From Croceicoccus estronivorus (GTDB lineage Bacteria; Pseudomonadota; Alphaproteobacteria; Sphingomonadales; Sphingomonadaceae), in NCBI RefSeq assembly GCF_001625325.1, contig NZ_JRQQ01000002.1, positions 434,001 through 498,000 on the forward strand: 64,000 nt of DNA, written 5' to 3'. Position 1 is the first letter of the stretch. Each line of letters opens with the position of its first letter. Under the pieces are notes generated by a model. The model did not search any database and was not told where the DNA came from. It saw nothing but the letters and a program-made list of their open reading frames with translations. Position numbers and translations under genes: made by a program. Below are positions 1 through 8,115 of this stretch, in pieces.

Positions 1-1247
1 GGGAGGGTTTCGAGCGCGTATCGGCAGCGCTCGGAAATCCAGAGGCCGGGCGTGTCGGGGTCGCCATCGCGTGCGGCGGCCATCATGGCCTTCACCTTCA
101 CCCAGCCGGAAATGCGGTCCTTGCGCGGCTTGGTCAGTTGCAGCCCGTACTTGCTAAGCTGTTCCAGCAGCGTGTCGTTCTGCAGGCCGCGCGCGTCGTC
201 GCCTACGCCATAGCGGCGCACGTTCCAGCGCTCGCAGGCCGCCAGCACTTCCTCTGCCACCATCTGGGGCGGCCAGCCCTTGCCCGCGTTCGGGTCGTCG
301 GCGCGAGCGCTATGAACCTCATCCACGATGATCCACGAATGCTTGGGGAACACCTGGCCACCGGGCCCAATCAGGCCGGGGATGCGCGGCTGGATAGCGA
401 GCATGGCGGCGGTCGGTGCCGACCAACCCCAGTCCAGCGCGACGCAGCTATACCAGCCGTGCTCCGAAACCGGGCCTCGCGGGACGCGGAAGGTGCTGTC
501 GGGGATGATGCAGTGCTCGCCAAACACGTCCGCGAAGAACGCGCCTGCAAGGTCGGCCCAGTTGTTGTTCAGCCAGGCTTCCGCCAGCGCACGGTCGCCG
601 CCGGATGATGCGATGATCGACCGGGCATAGCGCTCGGTGTCGATGGTCGAATTGTCCAGATAGGTCGAGGGCGCGAACACCCAACGGGAGCCGTCATCGA
701 GCTCGTAGGGCCGCCACGGAATGCGGCCGGTGACGTGCAGGCGCGCGATGGTGGCATGGAGCGGGCCGCCGGGGTTGCCGAGTACGATCATGCGGGTCGG
801 AATGCCAGCCGGGCCGCGCAGGTTGGCGCGGAGCATGTTGATGTGGCGCAGAGTGGTGAAGTTGGTGATCTCATCGACCGCCAGCAGGTTTGCCTCCTGC
901 CCCTGCCACTTGGCCACGTCCTTCTTGTGGCCCAGATTGCCCAGGGTGACGATGGCCCCGTTCGGGCAGCGAATGATGAAGTCGGCGCGGTTGCTGCTGA
1001 TGCCGCCGGGGAACGCATCGCGGAACAGGGCTTCGAGTTCGTCCCAGAGGTTCGCCAGCGACTTGTAGGTGGCGCGCAGGATCAGGACGCGGGCCTTATC
1101 CTCGTACTGGACACAGTGCCGCAGGGCCAGCAGCGCCAGGGCGGTCGTCTTGCCGGAGCCACGGCCGCCGAGCATGGCGATGTTGAGGTCTTCGGGGATG
1201 GCCAGCACCCGCTCCTGCCAGGGCGTCGGCGTGGTGAGCTTACTCAT
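1..1247 (-). CDS. Phage terminase large subunit, N-terminal part (runs off window)
   Basis: The reading frame stays open from the ATG at 1247 to the window edge, giving about 415 residues with no stop. It carries a Walker A P-loop near residue 29 (GGRGSGKTT), a Walker B stretch ending in VDEIT, and an ALDWG segment that could start the RuvC-like nuclease domain. Large terminases are the ATP-driven motor and nuclease that package phage DNA into proheads. The ATG overlaps the stop of the small-subunit gene by 8 nt (ATGAGTAA), so the two are translationally coupled. The C-terminal nuclease end and any portal or capsid genes lie outside the window. The family is clear; the exact Pfam terminase class is not decided here. 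Confidence 0.85.
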   Translation of the reverse strand, partial: MSKLTTPTPWQERVLAIPEDLNIAMLGGRGSGKTTALALLALRHCVQYEDKARVLILRATYKSLANLWDELEALFRDAFPGGISSNRADFIIRCPNGAIVTLGNLGHKKDVAKWQGQEANLLAVDEITNFTTLRHINMLRANLRGPAGIPTRMIVLGNPGGPLHATIARLHVTGRIPWRPYELDDGSRWVFAPSTYLDNSTIDTERYARSIIASSGGDRALAEAWLNNNWADLAGAFFADVFGEHCIIPDSTFRVPRGPVSEHGWYSCVALDWGWSAPTAAMLAIQPRIPGLIGPGGQVFPKHSWIIVDEVHSARADDPNAGKGWPPQMVAEEVLAACERWNVRRYGVGDDARGLQNDTLLEQLSKYGLQLTKPRKDRISGWVKVKAMMAAARDGDPDTPGLWISERCRYALETL

Positions 1248-1731
1248 CGGCCGAGCTCCCTTGCTGGCGCTCGGCCTCGATCATTGCCGAGTAGGCCTTG
1301 GCCTCCATCGCGGCCGGAAGATTGATCTGCACAGCGACCTTGGGGACAGTGTCGGTCTGGCCGTTGTCGCGGTAGCCAAACATGGACTTCAGGGCGAACA
1401 TGGCCGCCACGATGTTGTCCTTGCGGGCCGCCTCCACGAGGCTGCTGGCGAGCTCGAATTCCAGGCCAGCGCGCCCCTCAGCAAAGGCCTCGTCCACCTC
1501 AGACTGGCGCTTCCGGCACTGGTTGAATGTCTCCCGGCTCACGCCCAGGGCGGCAGCGATGCTCGGCACCGGATGGCCCAGCCGTGCCATGTTGCGGACA
1601 ATGTCCAAGGCCGGGGGCAGGAAGGCGTGGTCGGCGGGCGCTCGGCCTCCCCATGCCCAAGAAGCGAGCGGGCAAAGGTCGGTAGGGTCGGTAACAGGTC
1701 GGTAATCGCCAACCCCTTGTAATTCCACCAC
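1240..1731 (-). CDS. Putative phage terminase small subunit
   Basis: The product is up to 163 residues. It has a helix-turn-helix-like segment (IAAALGVSRETF, around residues 58-69) followed by an acidic helical region, as in small terminases that recognise the packaging site. The gene directly precedes the large subunit with an 8-nt overlap, which is the main support for the call. The start is uncertain. The GTG at 1731 makes the first 25 residues a translation of the TCGGTA repeat array, without a clear ribosome site. An internal ATG at 1590 would give a 116-residue protein that keeps the DNA-binding segment. Other HTH phage proteins remain possible. Confidence 0.65.
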   Translation of the reverse strand: MVELQGVGDYRPVTDPTDLCPLASWAWGGRAPADHAFLPPALDIVRNMARLGHPVPSIAAALGVSRETFNQCRKRQSEVDEAFAEGRAGLEFELASSLVEAARKDNIVAAMFALKSMFGYRDNGQTDTVPKVAVQINLPAAMEAKAYSAMIEAERQQGSSADE

Positions 1732-1935
1732 TCTACCGACTTTACCGACCTTACCGACTTAGAAGAGGTCAGTAGGTAACGGTATACACCGCCCTCCCCT
1801 GGGCCCTCTGCCTTGCGAACACATTTGGGCCGGTTAAGTCGGTAAGGTCGGCAATCCCTCACGATTACAGGCGCTTGGGCGTTACCGACTTGGCCCAAGG
1901 TCGGTTGCAGGTCGGTAATAGGTCGGTAGTCGGTA
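1677..1935. repeat. Iteron cluster, about 14 copies of RGTCGGTA; candidate replication origin
   Basis: Copies of GGTCGGTA or AGTCGGTA start at 1677, 1686, 1697, 1837, 1910, 1921 and 1928. Reverse-oriented copies (TACCGACY) lie at 1734, 1743, 1752 and 1883. One-mismatch copies lie at 1767, 1846 and 1899. Neighbouring copies are often 9 bp apart, and the array fills the 208-bp gap directly downstream of the primase-helicase gene. In phage P4 the primase-helicase alpha binds short iterons at its origin, so an origin role is a reasonable inference. An operator for the packaging genes, or a packaging site bound by the small terminase, would also fit. Confidence 0.7.
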
Positions 1936-1939
1936 GCCA

Positions 1940-4279
1940 TCAGAACGTCCCCCGCGCCGGATCGCCACCGTCCTGCATTGCAACCCAGCAATCGGTGTCG
2001 TCCCACGCCACTGGCGTACACACGCGGTCCCATGCCGCTCGCGCTTCCGGCAGCGTCGGCAGCACAAAGCCGCTCGGCCGCGACCGACGCACCTTCTCGA
2101 AGCCCAGCCGCTTCAACAGGTCCGACACCTGGTTGAGCGAAACGTCACTGCGCCGGTTGCGCTCAGCGGCGAGTGCCCGGAGCGCCGTTGTGGCGACAAA
2201 GGGTTGATCGACGCCTGGCCAGCGGTCGGAGGGGATTACGCCCTCGCGTAGCAAGTCGAGGAACACGGCGTCGAAGCCGTCGAGCGTGGCCGCCTGTTGC
2301 TCGCGCCGCGCGCTGGTGTCGGGGATCGCTTGCCGGGGGTGCCAGGTGCCGAGCTCCATCGCCAACAGGTCGTGCAGCATGGCTTCAAGCCCACCATTGT
2401 CGAGCTCGGCATTCAGAGCGCGGAAATAGGCTTCATCCTGCCCCCGGTCGTTCGACACCCCGAACACTGCAAAGCGGCGGTCGTCGATATCGACGGGCAC
2501 CACCCAATCATCGTTCGAGGCCATCACCACCTTGGCGTAGTTGGGGGCTTCCACGATATCCCGGCCCTTGCCCTCGATTGGCAGCGTCGGTTCGGTGAGC
2601 AGCGCCTTGAGCACCCCGCGCGCAGCGCGGTCGTCGGGCCGTATCGCCTCATCCGCAAACAACAGGCACACATCGCGCAAGTGGGAGTTGAAGCGCCCGG
2701 CCACCTGGGCGGGAGAGGTCAGGTGTAGGCCGTGCTGCCCAAACAGCTTGCGCATGGCCCGGCCGAACGTGCCCTTCCCCGTGCCCATGCCGCCCTTGAA
2801 CACAAGTGCCACCTCGGCCGGAAACTCAGGATGCTGCACTGCCCAGGCGGCCCAGCGGATGATGTAGTCTGCGCTCGTCTCATCACCGCCCGCGAGAATG
2901 TCGCGGATGTGGGCGCGCATGAGCGACCAGTCACCCGGCACGGGGTCGAGCCCGAAGCCGCGCCAGAGATTGAGGTAGCCGTTGACCGTCTCGGCACCAC
3001 CCGGCCGGAAGATGAGCCCGCGCACCTGGCGACGCTTCGGGTTGTCCAGCCACCACTTGCCCTGCGGCTTGTAGGTTGGCTGGCCCTTCGCATCGGTCCC
3101 GGCCTGCACGAGCTTGTGCATGTAGCGGTTGCGGAAGTCTTCGAACGACTGGAAAGACAGATGTTCGCGGCCGTCGCCATTTGCCGGCACCCATGCCGCC
3201 ACCCGGCATTTGCCGCCGTCATTCTCAATCACGAAATGGCGGTCGTTCATCTCAAGCAGGATCGGATCGTCCGCAAAGATGCGCGCCCGCGCAATCTGAC
3301 GCACGGCATAGGCTTCGGCCTTCCGTCCCTTGTCCAACACGCTTTCCGAGATGCCGAACGCGGGGTCGGTAACGATGGCCATAGCCACTTCATCCGGCAC
3401 GTCGCACCGCGCCAGGTGGCAGAGCACATCAAACAACCAGGCAGAGCGGCTATCGTCGCCCTCCTTCTTTTCGTCAGGGTGGCGGCCGTGGTTGATGATG
3501 ACCTTCACCCGGTCAGGCACCCACCACTGGTCGAGCTCGTCCAGCGAACCCAGCCGCGCGCCTACAGATGGCGGCGGCAGAGTGCCCTCAGCGCCCCCTG
3601 GCGAAGCGGCCTGCACAGCGGGAGCGGGCTCGAAGCGCGAGAGCGGATAAGAAGGCCAGTCGCCTATTGGCACCACATGCGCCAGCATCGGCACCCGGCC
3701 CTTCTTCGCCTTGCGTTCGTCCGGCACGTTGACCGTACCCGGAAGGCGCATAATCCGGTCGATGTTGTGGCACTGGTCAGCGCCGAACAGCGTCTCAAGG
3801 CGCTGGTTGTAGCGCTTCGCGTCTTCCGCCTGGGCAAGGTCGCCATTGATCGGGATCGGCTCTTTCAACCGCCAGAAGCCTTGATAGCCGCCGCCAGAGA
3901 ACACGATGACGGTCGGCGCGGGCACCCCGGCCGGAAGGTTGGCGGTGAGCAAGCCCAAGGCGCGGGCGCGTTCGGCTTCTAGGTCTTCCCCCACGCGGGG
4001 GTCGATATCGACATGGAGCCAGCGCATTTCGGCAATGTCTTCGCGCTCGGCCTTCTTGGTCAGGTCGCGCAGCGGCCGGTTCACGCTGAAATAGATATTG
4101 CGGCGGCCGTTGTATTTGCCCAGCCAGGTGGCCAGCCCATCTTCCATGCCCGGCCGGAAAGTGCGGGTTTCGATGCGTTTCCGGTCGGGCTGGATGGCCG
4201 TCAACACCCAGGGGCCTTCTGGCTCGAAGCGGGTCAGGAAGTCGATGGCGGCGGGGGTGTCCGGTGCGACCTCATGCAT
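1940..4279 (-). CDS. P4-like primase-helicase of a mobile element
   Basis: The protein has 779 residues from the ATG at 4279. That start overlaps the previous gene's stop by 8 nt (ATGCATGA) and removes a low-complexity extension that would only shadow that gene. The N-terminal half looks like a RepB-type primase: the HVDIDP metal-site motif is at 89-94 and FSGGGYQGFW follows near 127. The C-terminal half is a DUF5906/P4-type superfamily 3 helicase with Walker A GGMGTGKG (496-503) and Walker B LLFADEA (539-545). Such fused proteins start autonomous replication of integrated elements and satellites. The iteron array lies immediately downstream and is the likely target. Confidence 0.85.
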   Translation of the reverse strand: MHEVAPDTPAAIDFLTRFEPEGPWVLTAIQPDRKRIETRTFRPGMEDGLATWLGKYNGRRNIYFSVNRPLRDLTKKAEREDIAEMRWLHVDIDPRVGEDLEAERARALGLLTANLPAGVPAPTVIVFSGGGYQGFWRLKEPIPINGDLAQAEDAKRYNQRLETLFGADQCHNIDRIMRLPGTVNVPDERKAKKGRVPMLAHVVPIGDWPSYPLSRFEPAPAVQAASPGGAEGTLPPPSVGARLGSLDELDQWWVPDRVKVIINHGRHPDEKKEGDDSRSAWLFDVLCHLARCDVPDEVAMAIVTDPAFGISESVLDKGRKAEAYAVRQIARARIFADDPILLEMNDRHFVIENDGGKCRVAAWVPANGDGREHLSFQSFEDFRNRYMHKLVQAGTDAKGQPTYKPQGKWWLDNPKRRQVRGLIFRPGGAETVNGYLNLWRGFGLDPVPGDWSLMRAHIRDILAGGDETSADYIIRWAAWAVQHPEFPAEVALVFKGGMGTGKGTFGRAMRKLFGQHGLHLTSPAQVAGRFNSHLRDVCLLFADEAIRPDDRAARGVLKALLTEPTLPIEGKGRDIVEAPNYAKVVMASNDDWVVPVDIDDRRFAVFGVSNDRGQDEAYFRALNAELDNGGLEAMLHDLLAMELGTWHPRQAIPDTSARREQQAATLDGFDAVFLDLLREGVIPSDRWPGVDQPFVATTALRALAAERNRRSDVSLNQVSDLLKRLGFEKVRRSRPSGFVLPTLPEARAAWDRVCTPVAWDDTDCWVAMQDGGDPARGTF

Positions 4280-4589
4280 AGCAGAGCATCCGCGCGGCTT
4301 CGGCGCGGGTCGCTTCCGCGATGCCCGGCGGGAGACAGCCCAAGAGGCGGTCGCTGGAAGCATCGCAACGGGCCTGCACCCGGCTCGCCCAGTCCAGCCC
4401 TTCGGCCTCGCGCTCCATTTCGAACACCGTTTCGGCAAACTCGGCCGCGCGCTCGGCGGCATAACGGAGAGCGAAAGGCAATTCGCTGATTGCGAAGATG
4501 CACCCCGTTTCCGATGTTGCCGACTGCTGGTTGGCTTCGGTCAGGCCCGCTCCGGTCCCCACCGGGGCGGGTCTTTTCTTGTTAGCCAT
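4272..4589 (-). CDS. Hypothetical element protein between regulator and primase
   Basis: The product is 105 residues from the ATG at 4589, which has a good upstream ribosome site (GGAGGGGAGC). An in-frame ATG at 4601 is less well placed. It has no domain I recognise. The N-terminus is basic and probably disordered; the middle is alanine- and glutamate-rich and likely helical (residues 35-70). It overlaps the AlpA-like gene upstream and the primase gene downstream by 8 nt each, so it is clearly part of one translationally coupled set. Its position suggests an accessory role in replication or regulation, but nothing in the sequence proves this. Confidence 0.6.
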   Translation of the reverse strand: MANKKRPAPVGTGAGLTEANQQSATSETGCIFAISELPFALRYAAERAAEFAETVFEMEREAEGLDWASRVQARCDASSDRLLGCLPPGIAEATRAEAARMLCYA

Positions 4590-4851
4590 GCTCCCCTCCA
4601 TCCGAGAGAAGCCAGCCGTCCAGGTCGTTCACATTGTAGCGAACGACGCGGGCATTGACCTTGTGATACTTGGGGCCCGTGCCCTTGGCGCGCATATCCT
4701 CCAGCCCGCGCACGGTGAGCCGCAAATATGCCGCCGCATCCTCAGGCGCGAGCCAGGGGGTGGGTACGGGTGGATTGGTACGGAGGTGCTGGGTGACGAC
4801 CTCGGCCACAAGGCCAGCGATCTTCTCCCACGAATCATCTACAAACGACAC
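4582..4851 (-). CDS. AlpA/excisionase-type helix-turn-helix protein
   Basis: The product is 89 residues. The C-terminal two thirds carries a winged-helix signature typical of AlpA/Xis/MerR-like DNA-binding proteins: WLAPEDAAAYLRLT forms the HTH, and VVRYNVNDLDGWL is the closing strand and helix. In P4-like elements and prophages such proteins act as excision factors or as activators of integrase and replication genes. Here it lies directly upstream of the primase set and downstream of the integrase, the usual position. It overlaps the next gene by 8 nt (ATGGCTAA). Whether it acts as excisionase or transcription factor cannot be told from sequence. Confidence 0.75.
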   Translation of the reverse strand: MSFVDDSWEKIAGLVAEVVTQHLRTNPPVPTPWLAPEDAAAYLRLTVRGLEDMRAKGTGPKYHKVNARVVRYNVNDLDGWLLSDGGEHG

Positions 4852-5039
4852 GGCCTAAGCCCTTCGACAGAAATGACCCTTTCTTTCGGGTCGGCCAGCC
4901 GGGAGCGGAGCTCTACCGGTTCTCCTTTTCTGTCGGCGTCGAAACGAGCCCCCGCAGGTAACTCTATCCGAAAGGCCGTTTGCGGCGGCGAATGCGCCAG
5001 CAACAAGCGAGATATAGATCGCCGCGTTTCGCCGCGCAA
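4839..5039 (-). CDS. Possible small element protein (66 aa)
   Basis: A 66-residue frame ends 13 nt inside the start of the AlpA-like gene. The composition is basic and plausible for a small DNA-associated phage protein, but there is no recognisable domain and no strong ribosome site. It fills the space between the integrase remnant and the AlpA-like gene, on the same strand. It could also be chance reading through the promoter region of the replication genes, so it is listed as weakly supported. Confidence 0.35.
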   Translation of the reverse strand: MRGETRRSISRLLLAHSPPQTAFRIELPAGARFDADRKGEPVELRSRLADPKERVISVEGLRPCRL

Positions 5040-5096
5040 CGCCGCATACCGTTGCAGACGTTTAAACTGATAAACTGTATTAGCGACCTATGGCAC

Positions 5097-6317
5097 TTAG
5101 GCGGCGGCGCGCTCCTCTACTTGCGCCGCCTCATCGGCCTTCTTCGCGGGTACATGGCCCATGAAGTAGGCGGACATGCGCGCCTGTTCATCCAGCAGCC
5201 GGGGCCACATGCGGTCACGGTCGCCGTACCCCATCGTCACGTCCTGCGTCTTGTGGTTCAGCAGCCGCTTCAAGGTGCGCTCCGAAACGTCCAGCGTCTC
5301 GGCCGCGATCACGTAGGACTGGCGAAGCTGCTTACCCCACTTGGACAATTCGGACCGGTCTTCCTTCCACTCGGCAATGTGCCCGCTCGCGCTTTCGGCA
5401 GAGGGGAACACCCAAGTGTCCGCCTGCCTGGGCGCGAGCTTCCGACCCGCCTTCCGGGCGCGGATGAGGCAGGCAAGCATCGGCCGGGAGAGCGGAATAG
5501 CGAACGCCCGGTCGGGCCCTCCCTTGGGCTCAGGGATACGGAGCGCCCGGCGGCGCAAGTCGAGGTCGGCCCACTTGGCCTTGCTCAGCGCATCGGGCCG
5601 GGAGCCCGACAAGAGAGTGAACAGGTGAAACTCGCGCCGCACCTCGTTCTTCACGTTGTCGAGCTCGGCAAACCATGTGCCTAGCTCGGTTTCGTCCATG
5701 CCGCTGCTATCGCGAGCTTCGGCATTCCAGGTGATGACCTGGCTCCACTGCACAACGGGCAACGTCCGATCGAGCTTGGCCTGGGCGTAGCGATACAGGC
5801 GGCGGAACGCCCGGCCGAAATGGTTGGCGGCATAGGGGCCGTTCTCGCGGGTAATCTCGTGGTGGCGTTCTTCCACCAGCCGGGGATGATCGGCAAACTT
5901 GCGGAGCGGCACCTTGAGCCATGCCTTCATCAGCCGGTTGATGGTCTTGTCGTAGCCGTCAACCGTGCGCGGCCGGGAGCCCTTCCGGGGAAGCTCGTAC
6001 TCCTTCATGTGCGCTCATGCTTCGCCTAGGGTCCACTCCTTGCGGCGTTCCTCGAACTTACCCGCCACCTGCATCGCGCCGAGCTCGGCCTTCGCCTTGG
6101 CGCGGGCCTGCCGCACGGTGAGGTCGGGGAAGCTGCCAATGCTCTTCTTCTTGGTGCGGCGCTTGCCCAGGTCGTCCTTCACGTCGCACTGCACGGTGAA
6201 GGTCTTGGACCGCTTGCCCACCACGACATAGAAGCCGGGCAAATCGTCACGCACAACGTATTGCCCGCCGGTCGCGAGCGGCAGCTTCTCCACTGCCTTG
6301 TCGGTAAGCTCAGCCAT
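5097..6317 (-). pseudogene. Tyrosine integrase interrupted by an in-frame TGA
   Basis: Two frames in the same phase, 6317-6015 (100 aa) and 6008-5097 (303 aa), together make a normal-length DUF4102-type integrase. The first part is the arm-binding domain, ending TLGEA. A TGA stop follows at 6017-6015, then two codons and an ATG. The family usually has tryptophan (TGG) at this position, so a single G-to-A change explains the break. The second part has the core-binding and catalytic domains, with an Arg in SGSRPDAL, LRQSY (box II, with Lys in place of the usual His two residues before the Leu-Arg), LLNHKT, and the nucleophile Tyr in MGYGDR. Restart at the downstream ATG would give a protein without the arm-binding domain. 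Confidence 0.8.
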
Positions 6318-6551
6318 TGTAAGACGGCTCCTAAGACGGTTAAAACGGGACCGGGGTTAGACTTTCCAACCACGGCCTAGCCACGTCATTCCCGCTAGAT
6401 ACTTGGAAGACAATCGTTTTCGTGGCGAGGCGAGGTCAGGCCGGTTTTGGCCTGTCGAACTCTTAATCAGCGGGTCGCTGTTGAAAATGCGCGCCCGACA
6501 GGAAAGAACGGACGGCCACCTCCCAATTTGTGTGGCGAGGTGGCAGCTTCC

Positions 6552-7780
6552 TCAAAGAGGTGCATCCAGTTCAGACGCAACCCCTGCCTTAAGTGCGATG
6601 GCAACCAAAAATTCCTCCCAGGCGGCAAACCCTTTCGCTCTCAGTCCGAACTCCATGTTCCTGTCGTAGATGCCCTCGAGACCTTTGCGTTTATGGTTGA
6701 GCATCAATTCTGCGATATCCCGATCGATACCAATTCGTCGGGCATGTGATCGAAACGTGCGACGCAGGTCATGGAAATGCCACCGGGCCACTTCCATCCC
6801 GGCAAACCGCTCCATCCGGCTGTGAACCCTGTCCCGGGCCTTGAACCACCCGAACAGGTGCGGACCGTCTATGCGAGGAGATGCGAAAAGCCATTCCTGG
6901 TTGGTCTGCGCCAAATTGCGTCCCCATGGCCCTAATGTCACATAGTTCGCTTCACCATTCTTCGATCGCTCGGGCGGCAATGTCCAAACACCATCTGCCA
7001 TTTCACTCGAACGGGCTCCGAACAATTCGTTGCGCCTTGCGGCAGTCAGCAAGAGCAAAATGAAGCCTCGGCGATAGCTGAGCTCTTCATCGACGAGCGC
7101 CTGGAACAGCCAACCCAGTTCACCTCATTCAAAAAGCGTTTGTTCGCCTTCGGCCCCGTGCAAAACCAATTCGAGTTCAACGTCGGTGCGGGATGAGCCG
7201 TCAACTCGATTCCCGCCATCCGGCCCTCTCGCCCCGAACACCAACGCAGGAAACAGCTCAATTCTCCGGCCATTTTGTTTGCGCGAACCTTCGACGCCTT
7301 TGCCTTGTCGTAAATGGCATCCCAGCACTCGTTCTCGGTGAGCTCTATGAGCGACCTCGTCCCCAGACGTGGATCGATGTCCCTCGTGAAGATTACTTCC
7401 TTGTCGTAGAGCGTGCGGGGTTTGAGCACCTTTCGGTCACCACGCCTCATCGCTTCCATATAGATCGCATGAGCTTTCGCGACCGTCAGGGTCTTCCTTG
7501 TCTCCTCGATTCGCATGGCAACTCGGGGATCTTCCCCTCGCTCTACAGCAGCATTCAACCCGCTGGCCCACTCGCGCGCGTCCGGAATAGTGTGAGCTGG
7601 ATAGGTGCCAAGCGTGAGCTGCACGATCACCCCCGACTTCGCGATGCGCCTCCGATACGTCCAGGTCTTCTTACCAGTGGCGCTGACAATCACACAAAGC
7701 CCGGCCACCAACCGATCAGAACGCCTGCCCGAACGGAGCATATCAAGGCTCGAAGGATTGAAATTCTGGGCTTTTCCCAT
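6552..7780 (-). pseudogene. Second tyrosine integrase, frameshifted, next to tRNA-Met
   Basis: The N-terminal part (from the ATG at 7780) has a DUF4102-like arm-binding segment and a core-binding domain. It runs on to a spurious end at 7046. The catalytic domain continues in another frame: read from about 7100 it gives LFQALVDEEL, then TAARRNEL, HDLRRTF, LMLNHKR and the tyrosine in GIYDRN, ending at 6552. All catalytic motifs are present, so one small indel near 7100-7125 separates the two halves. Its base composition is less GC-rich than the element to its left. The gene lies 190 bp from the tRNA-Met 3' end, the classic position for the integrase that used that tRNA as target. Confidence 0.8.
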
Positions 7781-7970
7781 GGCTACCTCGATCAACACGA
7801 GGCGAGAAAACAATAGCACAAATCATAACACAACAGGCGTCCAAACCGGTCGAATGCTGACTAGGTCTGTCCAACTCAAGGACGCATGCATGAGGATGAT
7901 TGCGATCATCTCCAACACCTCAATGCGGCGGAAAACCGCCATTTTGCGAGGTCTGAGATGATTCGCGAAA

Positions 7971-8047
7971 TGGTAGCGGAGGAGGGACTCGAACCCCCGA
8001 CACGCGGATTATGATTCCGCTGCTCTAACCGGCTGAGCTACTCCGCC
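7971..8047 (-). tRNA. tRNA-Met (CAT anticodon, elongator type)
   Basis: A full cloverleaf is readable. The acceptor stem GGCGGAG pairs with CTCCGCT, the anticodon stem GCGGA/TCCGC encloses a loop with CAT, the T loop is TTCGAGT, and the CCA end is encoded at 7973-7971. The sequence resembles alphaproteobacterial elongator tRNA-Met rather than initiator or tRNA-Ile2, though anticodon modification cannot be seen. Its 3' end faces the mobile element, so it is the probable attachment site. Confidence 0.93.
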
Positions 8048-8115
8048 CCAAACGAGGCATCGGGCATACCGAACTGCCCGGCAGGCGGCGCTCTTAAGAC
8101 GGTCCCCGTCGCTGG

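Noticed and set aside
1677-1935. Iteron array as a CRISPR
   Set aside because: Repeats are only 8 bp, occur in both orientations, and have no uniform spacers; no cas gene is present.
1539-2033. Open frame of 164 codons across the iteron array
   Set aside because: Its translation is mostly the repeated iteron sequence plus shadows of primase and terS; no domain or ribosome site.
4280-4462. N-terminal extension of the primase frame (61 codons upstream of 4279)
   Set aside because: It lies wholly within the upstream small gene in another frame, is low-complexity, and the ATG at 4279 fits the 8-nt overlap pattern.
6009-6020. Selenocysteine or Trp recoding of the integrase TGA
   Set aside because: No SECIS-like element was recognised next to it and the host reads TGA as stop throughout the window; a nonsense change is simpler.
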